64,000 nt of DNA from Bog-756 sp963718405 (GCA_963718405.1 CAVQYZ010000001.1:1-64000); one strand, 5' to 3'. Counted from the stretch's first letter, positions 8,830-20,190 are shown. Notes: generated by a model from the letters alone, not told the origin. Numbers and translations: made by a program.

Positions 8830-11078
8830 GTGGATTCCAACAGGCCATTCCTAAAATTCGCCTCATTGCTGGTCGTAGTAGCGGCGACCACGACCGCTTT
8901 CGCGGCGACGGCCGGAGCGACCGTTAGCAGACATGTTGGTTCGAGCACGCGGGCACCTGTGGCCCGATCTTCAGCCGTAACACCTTCCGATTGGACGACC
9001 TTCGACCAGAACAATCTGCGTACCGGTGTCGACTCATCTGGCAACCCCTACTCGCCGGCCACCGCCGCTTGGACGTCACCCCTCCTTGACGGACACATCT
9101 ACGGCCAGTCGCTCGTCTATGCCGGACGCGTATTCGCCGCCACCGAGAACGACACCGTTTACGCCTTAGCCGCCGATTCTGGGGGCCTCCTGTGGTCGCA
9201 CCATCTTTTCTCCCCTGTTAACGCCAGCACGCTTCCCTGCGGTGATATAACCCCGACCGTTGGCATCACGTCGACCCCGGTGATCGATCCGAGTCGTTCG
9301 GAGATCTTCGTGGTTGCCGACGAGGCAGCTCCGACCCCGAAGATTGCCTCACATCACCTGATCGGATTGAACCTCTACACCGGTGCCATCATGCTGAATG
9401 AGGTCATCGACCCGCCGGGCTCCACTCCCGCTAACCAGCTCCAGCGTGCATCGCTGGGCCTCGACCGGGGCAATGTCATCGTCGCCTTCGGGGGGAACTC
9501 GGGAGATTGCGGTAGCTACCACGGGCTCTTGATTTCGGCCCCAGAGAATGGCTCCAAACCTACGACTTTCGTTGTCGCCAACTTCCCCGGAGACAATCAG
9601 GGCGGTATTTGGATGGGCGGAGCCGCGCCCGACATTGATGCCCAAGGAGACATTTGGGTAGCCACAGGCAATGCCGGGTATTCCAGTTCTAGTCAGCCCT
9701 ACGACTACGGCTCGAGCGTCCTCAAACTCAGCCCCTCTCTCAAAGTTCTCGACTATTTCGCAGCTTCGAATTGGTACTTCGACAATGGCAATGATCTGGA
9801 CCTGTCAACTGCGCCTGCGCTGCTACCCAACGGTCTGGTCTTTGTGGTCGGTAAGGCCTGGACCGCCTATACGCTCCGTCAGTCACATCTCGGACATATC
9901 GGTGGCCAACTCCAATCCAAGCCTGACTTTTGCAGTGAGGACCCTGACGGAGGGATTGCCGATCTGAGCGGTCTCTTGTTCGTCCCTTGTCGGGACGGCC
10001 TCCGTGCAGTGCGACCTACCGCCTCGTCGCCCCCAAATCCGATCTGGCACTCGAAAATCGGACCTAATAGCTCGCCGATCGTTGCCGGTGGTCTGGTGTG
10101 GTCGATCGCCAACGGTGCTGACGGCAACCAAGGTGATCTCTTTGCCCTCAATCCCAAATCCGGAGCCGTCGTGCAGAAGATCGACGTGTGCTGCTCTGCG
10201 TCGAGCTTCCCCTCGCCCTCCGCCGCCGATGGCCTCATTCTGGTCCCAGGCGAGTCCCATGTCACGGCCCTCAAGGGACCCCGAGGTCTCCCGGGTCCGC
10301 CCTCGCCAGCTCCCTCCGCGGCCACGGGCTACGACCTTGTGGCCAGCGATGGTGGAATGTTCAACTTCGGTGGCGCCGGCTTCTACGGATCTCTCGGCAG
10401 CCTCCATCTCAATGCGCCCATAGTGGGAATGGCCACATCGCCGCTCGGGAGCGGCTACTGGCTCGTCGGTTCTGACGGCGGAGTCTTCAACCTCGGGAAC
10501 GCAAGCTTCTACGGGTCGACCGGGGCGTTGACTCTCAACAAACCCATCGTCGGGGTAGCCGCCACTCCCGACGGCAAGGGCTATTGGCTTGTGGCCAGCG
10601 ACGGTGGCATCTTCGCCTTCGGTGATGCGGCCTTCTACGGGTCGACCGGGGCGTCTGACCCTCAACAAGCCCATCGTCGGGGTAGCCGCCACTCCCGACG
10701 GCAAGGGCTACTGGCTTGTGGCCAGCGACGGTGGCATCTTCGCCTTCGGTGATGCGGCCTTCTACGGGTCGACCGGGGCGCTGACCCTCAACAAGCCCAT
10801 CGTCGGGGTAGCCGCCACTCCCGACGGCAAGGGCTACTGGCTTGTGGCCAGCGACGGTGGCATCTTCGCCTTCGGTGATGCGGCCTTCTACGGGTCGACC
10901 GGGGCGTCTGACCCTCAACAAGCCCATCGTCGGGGTAGCCGCCACTCCCGACGGCAAGGGCTACTGGCTTGTTGCCAGCGACGGTGGCATCTTCGCCTTC
11001 GGTGATGCGGCCTTCTACGGGTCGACCGGGGCGTTGACCCTCAACAAACCCATCGTGGGCATGGCAGCCGGTACCTAA
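8830..11078 (+). CDS. Secreted PQQ-like propeller with six repeats, two frameshifts
   Basis: Paralogue of the gene at 6137: the same order of signal peptide (residues about 1-35), PQQ_2-like propeller (about 50-495) and six 42-residue repeats. Start GTG 8830 has GGGAGG five bases upstream. The frame shifts by +1 at 10654/10655 and again at 10907/10908. At both places GCGTCTGACC replaces GCGTTGACC or GCGCTGACC found at the other units, so the T and C alternatives (both Leu codons) appear written together. With the two bases removed the product is 748 residues, against 744 for the paralogue, which supports an intact gene. Likely exported; ligand unknown. Confidence 0.75.
10327..11078 (+). repeat. 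Six 42-residue repeats (copy set 3)
   Basis: Six units starting at 10327. Units three to six are almost identical in DNA. The two frameshift sites are 253 bp apart, which is two 126-bp units plus one base. This could reflect a tandem duplication carrying the extra base, or the same consensus error made twice in near-identical copies. Confidence 0.85.
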
Positions 11079-11826
11079 GCTACGGCGAAGCGCGCGTTCG
11101 TTCACCGGCAAGAGCGGATGCAATACGGCCAAAAGATTTTCCGTCATGGCGCCTGGAAATGGACACGTGGGTGGTTCGCAAAGAGCCCTTGCGTGGTGAT
11201 AACTCCGACTGCACCGACGCTGATCGAATCATGTCGGGCGCGTCCTCGCATTGGCGTGGCATCGGTCCGTTCTATGAGCGCGATAGCGCCCCAGTGCTGC
11301 CCGTTCGACCAACGAGACAATCACAGGAATGGTGGTCGAAGAAGCCAGCGAGGTTGAAGGCCAAACCCAGCGAAATCTGCTTTCTAGGAAGCATCTCCTA
11401 CACCCGGTGGATCAGGAACCACCCCATGTAGCGGCCGAACAGAACGGTGTGGTGCTGTCACGGGAGCGTTACCTTCTCGTTATGGTGACCTGGCAATCGT
11501 TGGGCTCGGTCTGATCGTCCTCCGGTCGCCAGGCGCAGACGACCGTCGCCTCTGGCATGCGGGCCGTCGATGGGCTAGCCATAACCGTCCGTGATCTGGT
11601 GTGGGGCACCACCTCCGTAGGGATCAACGGTGCATTCTCCGGACAAATTCGGGACGGAGGTTCTTCGGCCTCGTCCGCATCATTCATGGGCCTCAGGTTG
11701 TTTTCCTTCGCCGCTTGGCAGCAGCGCCGTTTCGGCGCTCCTATTCCTTGGACATCACTGCCCGGGAGAGAAGATCTCATCCGCTTCTCCACCTTTGCCT
11801 CCTCGGCACGATCTTGGAAAAGCGCA
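11079..11826. other. Convergent intergenic region, weak small ORF
   Basis: 748 bp between two convergent repeat-protein genes. The only candidate is a 72-codon minus-strand ORF, 11687 to 11469 (MNDADEAEEPPS to QVTITRR), with GAGG four bases before the ATG; it resembles nothing I know. No clear terminator or mobile-element end was seen. Confidence 0.25.
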
Positions 11827-12570
11827 CTATCGACGACTGGTCGTGGGAGTTGCGAACAGCTCAAAGTCGAACGTACCCGATCCAAAGAAGCCCGCGTCGC
11901 CCCCGTTGTAGACGCCACCGTCGGCACCGACCAGCCAGTAGCCCTTTCCATCGGGGGTGGCCGCCATCCCGACGATCGGTCCATTGATGTGAATGCCGAC
12001 CAGGGATCCGTAGAAGCCGGCGTCACCCCCGTTGAAGATCCCACCGTCCGAGGCCACCATCCAATAACCCTTGCCGTCAGGTGTGGCTGCCATGCCGACA
12101 ATGGGCTCGTTGAGGTGGATGTTCCCGAGGGAGCCGTAGAAGCCGGCGTCACCCCCGTTGAAGATCCCACCGTCCGAGGCCACCATCCAATAACCCTTGC
12201 CGTCAGGTGTGGCTGCCATGCCGTTGATCGGTTCGTTGAGATGGATACTGCCCGTTGAACCGTAGAAGCCGGCATCGCCAAAGGCGAAGACCCCTCCGTC
12301 GGAGCCGACCAACCAGTAGCCCCGGCCATCCGGTGTCGGGGCGATATCAACGATCGGGGCATTCAGTGGCTGACCCCCCATCGAGCCGAAGAAGGGCGCG
12401 TCGCCGAATGCGAAGGTACCCCCGTCTGCGGCGACCAGCCAGTATCCCTTGCCGTCCGGGGTGGCGACGATGTGGGTGATCGGCTGGTTGAGGGGGAGCC
12501 CGGCCATCGATCCACAGAAGGGGGCGTCCCCGAACGTCTGCACCCCTCCATCTGCGTCGGCGATCCAATA
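11827..12570 (-). repeat. Six 42-residue repeats (copy set 4)
   Basis: Six units read on the minus strand, preceded by an isolated outer-strand motif (PTVGIASTPDGRG). Units three to five are near identical (GIFNGGDAGFYGSL). The last unit is shortened and ends FATPTTSRR. Confidence 0.8.
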
Positions 12571-15264
12571 ACCCCTGCCATCGGGGGTAGACGCGATGCC
12601 CACCGTCGGTGACCCGGAGGCCGGGTCGCCGCTCTGGCCGGCGCATGCCGTGAACGGCAATGAGGAGGCTGAGACCCCGGTACCCGTGAAGTTCACCGCT
12701 CGGACGCCCTTGCCGTCATTGACGTTGAGCACCCATTGATCTCTCTCCGTCCCTAGTCCCTTCGGTGTGAATCGGACCGTCTCGGTGCGGCTGGTGCCGG
12801 CGGCCATGGTGGTCCCTTCCGGCAAGGTGGTCAGGGCGCTGAACTGGCCCTTGTCCGGCGGCTTGGACTTGGAGAAGGTGAGGCTGCTACCCCCGACATC
12901 AGTCAGTTTGAAGGTTTCTGTGGCCGATTGTCCGACAGCGACGTTTCCGGAAATTGACCGATTCCGGGGTGATGCGTAGCACGGACGAGGGCGTTGACTT
13001 GCCGGTCAGCGTCACTACCTGGCTGCCGCCGTTACTGTCGACCTCCAGGGTGTCGGTGTACAGGCCAACCTTCTTTGGCGAGAAGCTCACGTTGACGAAT
13101 ACCTCGGTACCCGGGGCAATGGTATCCCCATCGACCGGCGCCCCGGACGTGGAGAAGGGCGCCCCCGGCTCGTGGACCTTGGAGATCTTGAGGGACGATG
13201 ATCCGTCGTTGAAGAAGCCGACGCCCTGACTGGCTTGCTGGCCAGGCGGTATGCCGCCGAAGCTGATGCCGTTGGTGGACACATCCAGGTTGGGGCCGTT
13301 TACCTCGCCGATGGCCGAGAGCGGTACATCGGAGCTCCCATCGGCCTTGGTGGTGATGGTGACGCTCCCACCAACGAGCCCGCCCGCAGTCGGGGCGAAG
13401 GTGACGGGAACGGTGAGCGAGGACCCGGTACCCAGGGCTGCCGGAAGGGCTGGGCTCGGCGAGCCGAGCGTGAAGACCCCCCCGGAGACGGAGAGCTTGG
13501 TAATCGTGATGTCGCTGTTGGCGGTAACCCGCAACGTCTCCGTCACTTTCTTCCCGACCACGGTGGACGGGAACGTCGGAGAGGCGGCCGTCACAGGGGC
13601 GGAAACCGGGGCGCCGAATCCGATCACGCTGCCGTCCCGAGTTCCGACATAGAGCCTGTTCCCCCCCACCCCGGGCGGGTTGAACTTGGAGGACGTTCCC
13701 ACAGGGGCAGCGAAGATCTCCTTCAGTTTTCCATCCACAGGGACCGGGTCGTAGGCCCGGAGCTGGGCCCCCACGCCGGTTCCGTTCGGTGACCACACCG
13801 TCCACATCAGCGCTGATCCGGAGGTGGTGCCATTGGAGGTCACGACGGGTGCGCTGGAGCCGAACCCGAAGGCGTCCGATGACTGTCCGGCCAAGTTGAG
13901 GGTCGGCGTACCGGAGGCGGTAAGGCCGTACTGGTAGGCATCCATGACCCCGGCAGAGCCGTGCTGGGCCGCGCCCCCCGACGCGGTGGGGATATAGATC
14001 CAGCCCCCGTTGCCTGGCCAAACCGCAGGACTTGACCACACCCCTCCGTTGGGCCCGAATCGCCCGACGATGTTGTCCGTGCCGTTCGGCCCCTCGCCCT
14101 CCCCTCCCAGGTTGTCCCGGTTGAGCAGGTAGACGTAGCCCTCCTTGCCGACTGCTATGGCCAGGTGGGGTGTAGACGCCGTCCCGAAATACTGGTCCGG
14201 GAGTGCGACCGGGCTCCCTGAGCCGAAGTCGAGGTCGTTGGTGTCCAGGGCCGGCGCATCGTAGGGAGCGAAGAAATCGACCGGCTTGAGGCTGCCGTCG
14301 GGCTGCACATCGAGCCGGACGACTGTCTCCCCCAGATCAGCCGGGGGCTTGTCACCCGGGATGGTGCCGTTGGGCGTGCAGCCGTAACAACCGCCGTTGC
14401 CCGTGGTGATCAGAATGGTCCCCGGCCCGTCGGAGACCAGACCTCCCCCTGACTGCCAGATCCCCCCACCTTGCGGTGTGGTCCCGGCCACCACGGACTG
14501 GGTCTCGTCCGACCAGAGGGTGGTCAGTTTGCCAGCTTCGGAGACGCCGGCGATGTAGCCCTGATACGGAGGGAAATCGCAGTGTCCCGCAAAGCCGACG
14601 TAGACCACGCCGCCCAAGAGGAGCAGTCCCGGCCGCTGGATCTCGTAGGTGGCATTGAACGTCTCTTGCTGGGTCGTCCGAAGCGGTCCCCTTGATCGCC
14701 ACGGGGAACCCAGGTTCCTCGGCACCCTTTGTTGGCGAGGTTGAGGGCATGCATGTAATAGATCTGCGGACCCGAGTTGCCCGAAACGTACTGGTCGTCT
14801 ACCAGATACTCAGTGTCCGTGGCCTGGTTTACCACAGGGGTCGACGTGATCCCCATGTTCGGGGCCAGGTCGGCGCAGCCGAGTTCGCTGGCCAGCGCCG
14901 GCGTTCCGTAACGTCTACTCCATAGAATCTTTCCGGTGACCGGGTTGAGACCGTACGAATAGTTGTTTTCGGTGTTGACCAGTATCTGTCCGTCGTCGAG
15001 GAGCGGTTGGCCGTAGACCGATCCGTTGACCGCGGTCTTGAACAGTTGGCCGAAGGTGCCCCCGGTGACCAGGCCAGGAGTCAGGTTGCTTTGGTCCGGA
15101 TACCACCCGGTCCGGTAGTCGTTCCCATCTCGGGTGGCCCCGTCGGCTGGCGAGGCGACGGCGGATGTTCTCGGTGCCGAACCGGCGATCACGGTGGTGA
15201 CCGTCAGGGCCCCGAGGATCACGAAGCCCACCAGCGCGACAGCTCGAATCTTCTTGCTCCGCAT
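11827..15264 (-). CDS. Secreted PQQ-like/ASH-domain protein with six repeats, three frameshifts
   Basis: Start ATG 15264 follows AGGAGTGAGCC. After repair the product is about 1144 residues. Order: signal peptide (MRSKKIRAVALVGFVILG), PQQ-like propeller (GYGLNPVTGKILW type motifs, GLLLLGGVVYVGFAGHCD), three ASH/Hydin-like Ig domains (choice-of-anchor D type: PSTVVGKKVTETLRV, FGGIPPGQQASQGVGF, NFGNVAVGQSATETFKL), then six 42-residue repeats. The frame shifts three times, all +1: 14728/14727 (AAA or AAG, both Lys), about 14672-14679 and 12950/12949 (C run). The joins restore known domain patterns, so I treat this as one gene. ASH domains are common in proteins that present binding modules at the cell surface. 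Confidence 0.7.
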
Positions 15265-15551
15265 GGCTCACTCCTAGTCTCCGACGACCGGGGTCCGACC
15301 CGATTGCACGCGTGCAGCGCCAAGCATGGCCCCGTCGGGGTTTGGTGCCAAGTGGAATAGTCGAATTACGACGGGTTCGCTACGCTCCGTGACGACCCGT
15401 CTTCGAATATCACTCTCTGCAATAACCTGCCTGCCATGGAGCCGTTCCCCAACCTCCGGCTCCGGGGGCTAGTACGAGTCGATTGTCGGAGATGGGGCCG
15501 GCCGTGGGTTGCCCCACGTCTCCGCCCGGCGGCGTCTTGTCCGTACCTCGG

Positions 15552-15904
15552 CTAACAGATCCGACAGCTACGAGATGGATCGATCCGGAGTGGCACGTAC
15601 GCCATTGGCATAGCGATGGCCATCGACTCTTCGTACTGCCGTGGGAGACGCTCCGTTAGATGGACGGTAACGCTGTCTCCTTCGGACTTCCCAGCTTCTT
15701 ACGAATGTCACTCTTGATAGGGAGCTTGTGGGTTCCGTCTCCGAGGGCCATGAACGAGCTCTCGAACGGTTCACCGTCCACCGTTCCGCGCACCTTCACG
15801 AGGCCCTTGGTGCCGAAGAACTCGGCCGATCCCTCCATCACCACATAGGTCCAACCCCCCTTACTGGGACTCTTCAGCATCGTTGCTCGGAAGGTTTTGT
15901 CCAT
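15552..15904 (-). CDS. DUF1905 family protein, probable frameshift near the end
   Basis: Starts at ATG 15904 with AGGAGG six bases upstream. The product begins MDKTFRATMLKSPSKGGWTY and contains GTKGLVKVRGTVDGEPF and LPIKSDIRKKLG, the core of the DUF1905 beta-barrel. In the frame as given it stops at 15656 with SPKETALPSI. One base lower in the other frame the expected family ending appears (KSEGDSVTVHLTERL), so a base seems to be missing near 15680, and the gene would end at 15552, about 117 residues. Function of the family is unknown; some members carry an added bacteriocin-protection domain, absent here. It lies 155 bp after the histidine kinase gene on the same strand. Confidence 0.6.
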
Positions 15905-16059
15905 CGCTTCCTCCTTCTGGCATCTCTGAACCGGCGAGGAGGCCGGAAAAACTGACGTGCGTTCGGAGTTGATAACTCCCGCGCCCCTGGATTTGGCCGG
16001 CGATGGAACCCCGGCCCGAAGAAGTGCAGGGAAGTAGGTCCACTGAATGACCACCGTTT

Positions 16060-17463
16060 TCAGGATGCCTGCCGCCCCTTCGACAGTCGATCGCCAATTC
16101 GGGTACCGCCGCCTGGCCGTGAGGTGCCATCCTCAGCCATTGGCATGGGAAGCTCTATAACAAACCGGGCCCCATGTGGAAGAACGCTCTCCGCCCACGC
16201 CCTGCCTTCGTAGCTCTTTACGAGCTCGGAGACAATCGCCAACCCAAGCCCGGAACCACCATCGTGTCGGCTTCGCCCAACATCGAGGCGAGCGAAACGT
16301 TCGAAGACTTGCTCACGCATCTCAGCAGGAATGCCGGGGCCATCGTCGCTCACTGAGAAGAAAACACGGCCATCGGACTCCGTGACGGCGAAGGATATTT
16401 TGCTCGCCGCATGCCTGCAGGCATTTGTCGAGAGGTTTTCGATGATCCTCATCATGTCGACCTCGCGCATTAGGACTTGGCCCGCAGATACCCTGCCGAC
16501 GTCCAGGTCCAGCCCGGTGAAGTATCGCAATTGATGCACCTGTTCAAGAACTAGCTCGTCGATGTCCACCAGCTCGGGACCCCTTCCCACGACAGGCCGG
16601 CCGACGGCGTCGAGAATCAGTAGTTCTTCAGCCAACATGTCGAGTCTCTGAAGTGCACTTAGAACAGTGTCCTCACCGCGCCGGTGCTCTGTTGGGTCGC
16701 CGCGGGACACCTCGAATGCGGCACGAAGACTAGCTATCGGGCTACGTAGTTCATGGCTCGCGTCGGCGACAAACTGACGTTCCCGTGTGACCGCAGTGGT
16801 CAGTCGGTCGAGCATTCCGTTCATGGTCGCAGCCAAACGGTCGAGCTCATCGCCACTGCCTGAAAGCGGGATCCGATCATCGAGCTTCCGGTCAGAGATC
16901 TCGCCAACTGCGCCGCGCATCCCCTCCACTCGACGCATTGTTCGACCGACCACGATCCAAATGAGGAGCCCCAAGGTCACCGCCAGCAATGGCAGAATGA
17001 CCGCCAGTAGCTCCGTCAGTGAACTTCCAGCCTCGACCACCTCGTTGATTTGCTGGCCAGTGACGAGAACCAGTCCGTGGGGCGATAGTCGCTGCTCAAG
17101 CAATCGAACGTATCCGATTCGCTTGTAGTAAATCGTCGTGAATAGCGGCAAGTTGTCACTGGGTCGGACCGCGACCAGTGGCGGCATCCCGCGGATATTG
17201 GTGCTTTCGCCCAAAAGATGTCCCGAGGGCGACAATCCTTGACCTAGCTGATCAGCCGGGACCGTCACCGGTACGAATTCGTTATGCTCAATCCGCGCCC
17301 CCAAGTAATCGCCGCTGCTGATTAACCCGCGATCGACTTGTCCTAGGAGATGACTGTCAACCGCACGAACGACGGTGATGCCTACCACCAACAAAACGAC
17401 GGCGACGGCGACCATTGCCAAGCAGGTAATGCGGAAGCGGAGGGAGCGGACCAGGGCTACCAC
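16060..17463 (-). CDS. Sensor histidine kinase
   Basis: 467 residues from GTG 17463. Two membrane helices (about residues 12-34 and 150-172) flank an extracellular sensor region of about 115 residues. Then come a HAMP linker (about 173-225), the HisKA box FVADASHELRSPI with phospho-acceptor His237, and an ATPase domain with N-box ENLSTNACRH (Asn343, Asn347), G1 box DDGPGIP and G2 box GGSGLGLAIV. It phosphorylates its cognate regulator, encoded just upstream. As written the DNA fuses the two genes in one frame, but TTC-T at 17488/17487 reads as TTC and TTT together. Removing one base makes the regulator stop at TGA 17468-17466, two bases before this GTG. Signal sensed: unknown. Confidence 0.8.
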   Translation of the reverse strand: MVALVRSLRFRITCLAMVAVAVVLLVVGITVVRAVDSHLLGQVDRGLISSGDYLGARIEHNEFVPVTVPADQLGQGLSPSGHLLGESTNIRGMPPLVAVRPSDNLPLFTTIYYKRIGYVRLLEQRLSPHGLVLVTGQQINEVVEAGSSLTELLAVILPLLAVTLGLLIWIVVGRTMRRVEGMRGAVGEISDRKLDDRIPLSGSGDELDRLAATMNGMLDRLTTAVTRERQFVADASHELRSPIASLRAAFEVSRGDPTEHRRGEDTVLSALQRLDMLAEELLILDAVGRPVVGRGPELVDIDELVLEQVHQLRYFTGLDLDVGRVSAGQVLMREVDMMRIIENLSTNACRHAASKISFAVTESDGRVFFSVSDDGPGIPAEMREQVFERFARLDVGRSRHDGGSGLGLAIVSELVKSYEGRAWAESVLPHGARFVIELPMPMAEDGTSRPGGGTRIGDRLSKGRQAS

Positions 17464-17465
17464 TC

Positions 17466-18144
17466 TCAGAGTCCCTTCGGATACGCAGAATCGGTAACCT
17501 TCACCGGGAACTGTCGCCACCATAAGTCGTTCGAAAGACTTCAGCTTTGTTCTCAGGTGTCGAACATAGACCTCCACTATGTTTTCGTCCCCTTTGAACT
17601 GATCACCCCAGACCTGGCGAAGGAGGTCTTGCTTTGCTATCACCGCTCCATCAGCGACCATCAAACCTGCCAGCACTTCGACTTCCCGGCCCGAAAGTCG
17701 GACCTCTTGGTTGCCGAAGCGGCAAAGCCGCCTCACCGGGTTCAGGCTGACGCCGTCCACCACGATCTCGGTGCTGGAAGTCAGATAGGTACGGCGCAGG
17801 AGCGCCCTCAGATGAGCCATGAACACCACCAGCGACACCGGCTTCGTCAGGTAGTCATCGGCTCCGGTGTCGAGACTCTCTGCTTCATCCCATTCTCCAG
17901 CCTTGGCGGTGAGCATCACAATGGGAACTTGGTGACCGAGTCTGCGGAGTTCGGCGCACACTTTGAAACCGTTCAGGGTTGGAAGCATGATGTCGAGAAC
18001 GATCAGGTCGTAGTGACCACCTATCGCCCGCTCAAGACCGACGGCTCCGTCATAGGCCACATCGCATAGAAATCCAGCGTCCTGCACGGCGAGCCGCAAG
18101 CTCGCTACCAGGGACTTGTCGTCCTCGACCATCAACACCCGCAT
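17466..18144 (-). CDS. OmpR-family response regulator
   Basis: About 225 residues from ATG 18144, which has GAGG six bases upstream; GTG 18159 is a weaker alternative. The receiver domain shows Asp8, Asp9, phospho-acceptor Asp51 (LIVLDIMLP), Thr79 in VMLTAK and Lys101 in YLTKP. The C-terminal winged-helix DNA-binding domain runs from about residue 128 (VRLSGREVEVLAGLM) to VPGEGYRF. After removal of one base at 17488/17487 the end reads GYRFAYPKGL and then TGA, a normal length for the family. The kinase gene follows after two bases, so the pair is certainly one operon. Target genes are unknown; nearby exported proteins are candidates. Confidence 0.8.
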
Positions 18145-18467
18145 CGAGACCCTCACCACCGTCCCATTTTCGTGCCCTCGATCACCGTAGCGGAGACTGG
18201 CTGAATTATCCTTCAGGCGCGGCGGACCGGCGTCGAGATCTCGCCGTTACCATCCGGCGATGGTCCAACGAAAGTGGCTGAACCATCTGGCCAGCGGCCC
18301 TCGCCGGGGCCGGGTCTACCGGTTTGGTCCGGATCCCGAGCGCTGGTGACCAGGTCGTCAGCGACTGCCCCGTTGTCCAGATTTAGGGAACAGCGCGCCC
18401 GAGTGGTCGGTCGTGGGCTGCCCCGCCCGTCGAATTCGAAGCGATCTAGGCCCGCTCCGCTAAGGCT
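18145..18467. other. Divergent intergenic region
   Basis: 323 bp between the two-component pair and the glycosyltransferase gene. No coding sequence is convincing here. It should contain both promoters; possible autoregulatory sites for the response regulator were looked for, but no clear direct repeat was found. Confidence 0.35.
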
Positions 18468-19887
18468 ATGCGAACGAGTGCGATTGGCCAAGGGGTGAGC
18501 CCAGGGCCTCTGACGCCCGCGGATTCAGTCGATCAACTCGGTCCCCATGCCGTGACCGGTGCCAGTGATAACTCGGGGCGGTTCGGCAACTATGCAAGCG
18601 ATCCTCTGTGGTCTGTCGGTTCGGCGTTGTCGACTCGCTGCTACCGGATGTGGTTGGCCGGCATTGTTGCGTTCGGCCTTGCCTTTCGCCTCGGTTACGT
18701 GCTCATTTTCACCCGCTTTCAGAACCAGAGGGTCTATGACGCCCTTTGGTACCAACTGACCGCAGAGCAGTTTCGAATTGGTCAGTTCTTTCGTGTGCCA
18801 GAAAGTACGCAGCCGACGGCTGCCCATCCGCCACTGACGTCCCTCTTACTCGGGTTCGTCAACTTGGTGATTCCCTTCGGCAAGGGAACGACAGTCCCCA
18901 GGCTGACTGAGGCCGTCCTTGGTGGGCTGGTTGTTCTATTGGTCGGCATGGTGGGTCGAGACATCGCCGGCACCAAGGTCGGACTGGTAGCTGCAGCTTT
19001 GGCGGCGTTGGCGCCCGATTTCTGGATGCCAAGTGGAATTGTGATGTCTGAGACCCCAGCCATGCTCACCATGGCTTTGATTCTTTTGTCGATCGTTCGT
19101 TATGTTCGATCCCCTGGGCTGGCCCGTGCCGCGCTCGTCGGCGTGGCCTGCGCGGCGGCAACTCTTGTACGGGCGGAACTCGCACTGTTCGTCCCCACGC
19201 TGCTGCTACCGGCCATTCTGGGTGCGCGGGCGGAACCCGTCCGCCGCCGGATGGGCCAGCTTGGTTGCGCGGTTTTGATGTTCTGCGTCCTGCTCGCCCC
19301 ATGGGTTACGCGAAACCTGGTCACCTTCACGGACAGCACCTACGTCTCGACTGGAACGGGCCTGGCCCTCTTGGGGGCAAACTGCAACCAGACGTACTAT
19401 GGGCCCCAAATAGGTTCGTGGTCCTATGTGTGCGCCACTTCAAAACCGGGTCCCGGCGACGAGTCCGTCCAGTCGGCGAGGGACGAGAAGACGGCGGTGC
19501 GGTACGCCAGAGGCCACCTTTCTCGGTTGCCCATAGTGATGCTGGCCCGAATAGGTCGAGAGTGGGGCTTCTACCGACCTGCTGAGGACGCGAATATTGA
19601 GCTGGGGGAGGGGCGACCGGCCCTGGCCACGGATGCGGGCACGATCTTCTACTACTGCATGCTTGGATTGGGAATCGGAGGGGTCGTGACCTTCCGACGG
19701 CGGCACATTCGGCAATGGTTCCTACTTGTTCCCGCTGGCGTCCTCACCTTTGTTCAGCGCGCTCGTGTATGGCCTCGTTCGATTCCGAGCCCCCTTCGAA
19801 GTATGCCTGGCCATACTGGCGGCCGGTGCCGTCGTCCGAGGTGCGGAATGCTTGAATCGACATAGGCGCAAGTTCATTGACGGGTAA
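18468..19887 (+). CDS. GT39/ArnT-like membrane glycosyltransferase, one frameshift
   Basis: The product is about 472 residues after repair, with roughly ten predicted membrane helices. The N-terminal part shows the pattern of lipid-phosphate-sugar dependent transferases: FRLGYVLIFTRFQNQRVYDALWY with a conserved-type acidic residue in the first extracytoplasmic loop, then AAHPPLTSLLLGF. At 19727/19728 the frame shifts by +1 where CTT and CTG (both Leu) appear together. Past it the other frame gives the expected end: FPLASSPLFSALVYGLVRFR, then APFEVCLAILAAGAVVRG, stopping at 19885-19887. Such enzymes move a sugar from a polyprenyl carrier to lipid or protein outside the cell; donor and acceptor cannot be told here. 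Confidence 0.75.
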
Positions 19888-20013
19888 CCGATGCGCCTAA
19901 TAACGCTCGGCGACTCCTGCTTCCGATGGCTCGATGTTTCCGAGGGGGACGGCACTGTGGTGCGAGCACCGTCCGGGCCCGTGGCCGGGGCGCTGGCGCA
20001 ATAGGATTGACGT

Positions 20014-20190
20014 ATGGGAAGGCGCACAATCGGCGTGACTTACGCGCTTGCGCTGGTTGTGGTTGTGGTCGGCGTGGATGTCCTATTTTTGAGGCACCAC
20101 ACTTGGCTGCGCCTGATCGTAAACATCGGCATCGTCTTGGTCTTCGCCGCCATCTACTTTGGATTCCGCAAGACCCTCAGGGGCAAGTGA
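20014..20190 (+). CDS. Small two-helix membrane protein
   Basis: 58 residues: MGRRTIGVTYALALVVVVVG opens a first hydrophobic helix (about 8-26), a short charged loop (RHHTW) follows, then a second helix (about 34-50) and a basic tail (FRKTLRGK). The positive ends suggest both termini face the cytoplasm. AGGA lies about ten bases before the ATG. The gene is 126 bp downstream of the glycosyltransferase on the same strand and could be co-transcribed. No family recognised. Confidence 0.55.
   Translation: MGRRTIGVTYALALVVVVVGVDVLFLRHHTWLRLIVNIGIVLVFAAIYFGFRKTLRGK

Noticed and set aside
19891..20004. 37-codon ORF (MRLITLGDSCFRWLDV) after the glycosyltransferase
   Set aside because: No ribosome site and no recognisable motif; cannot be supported.
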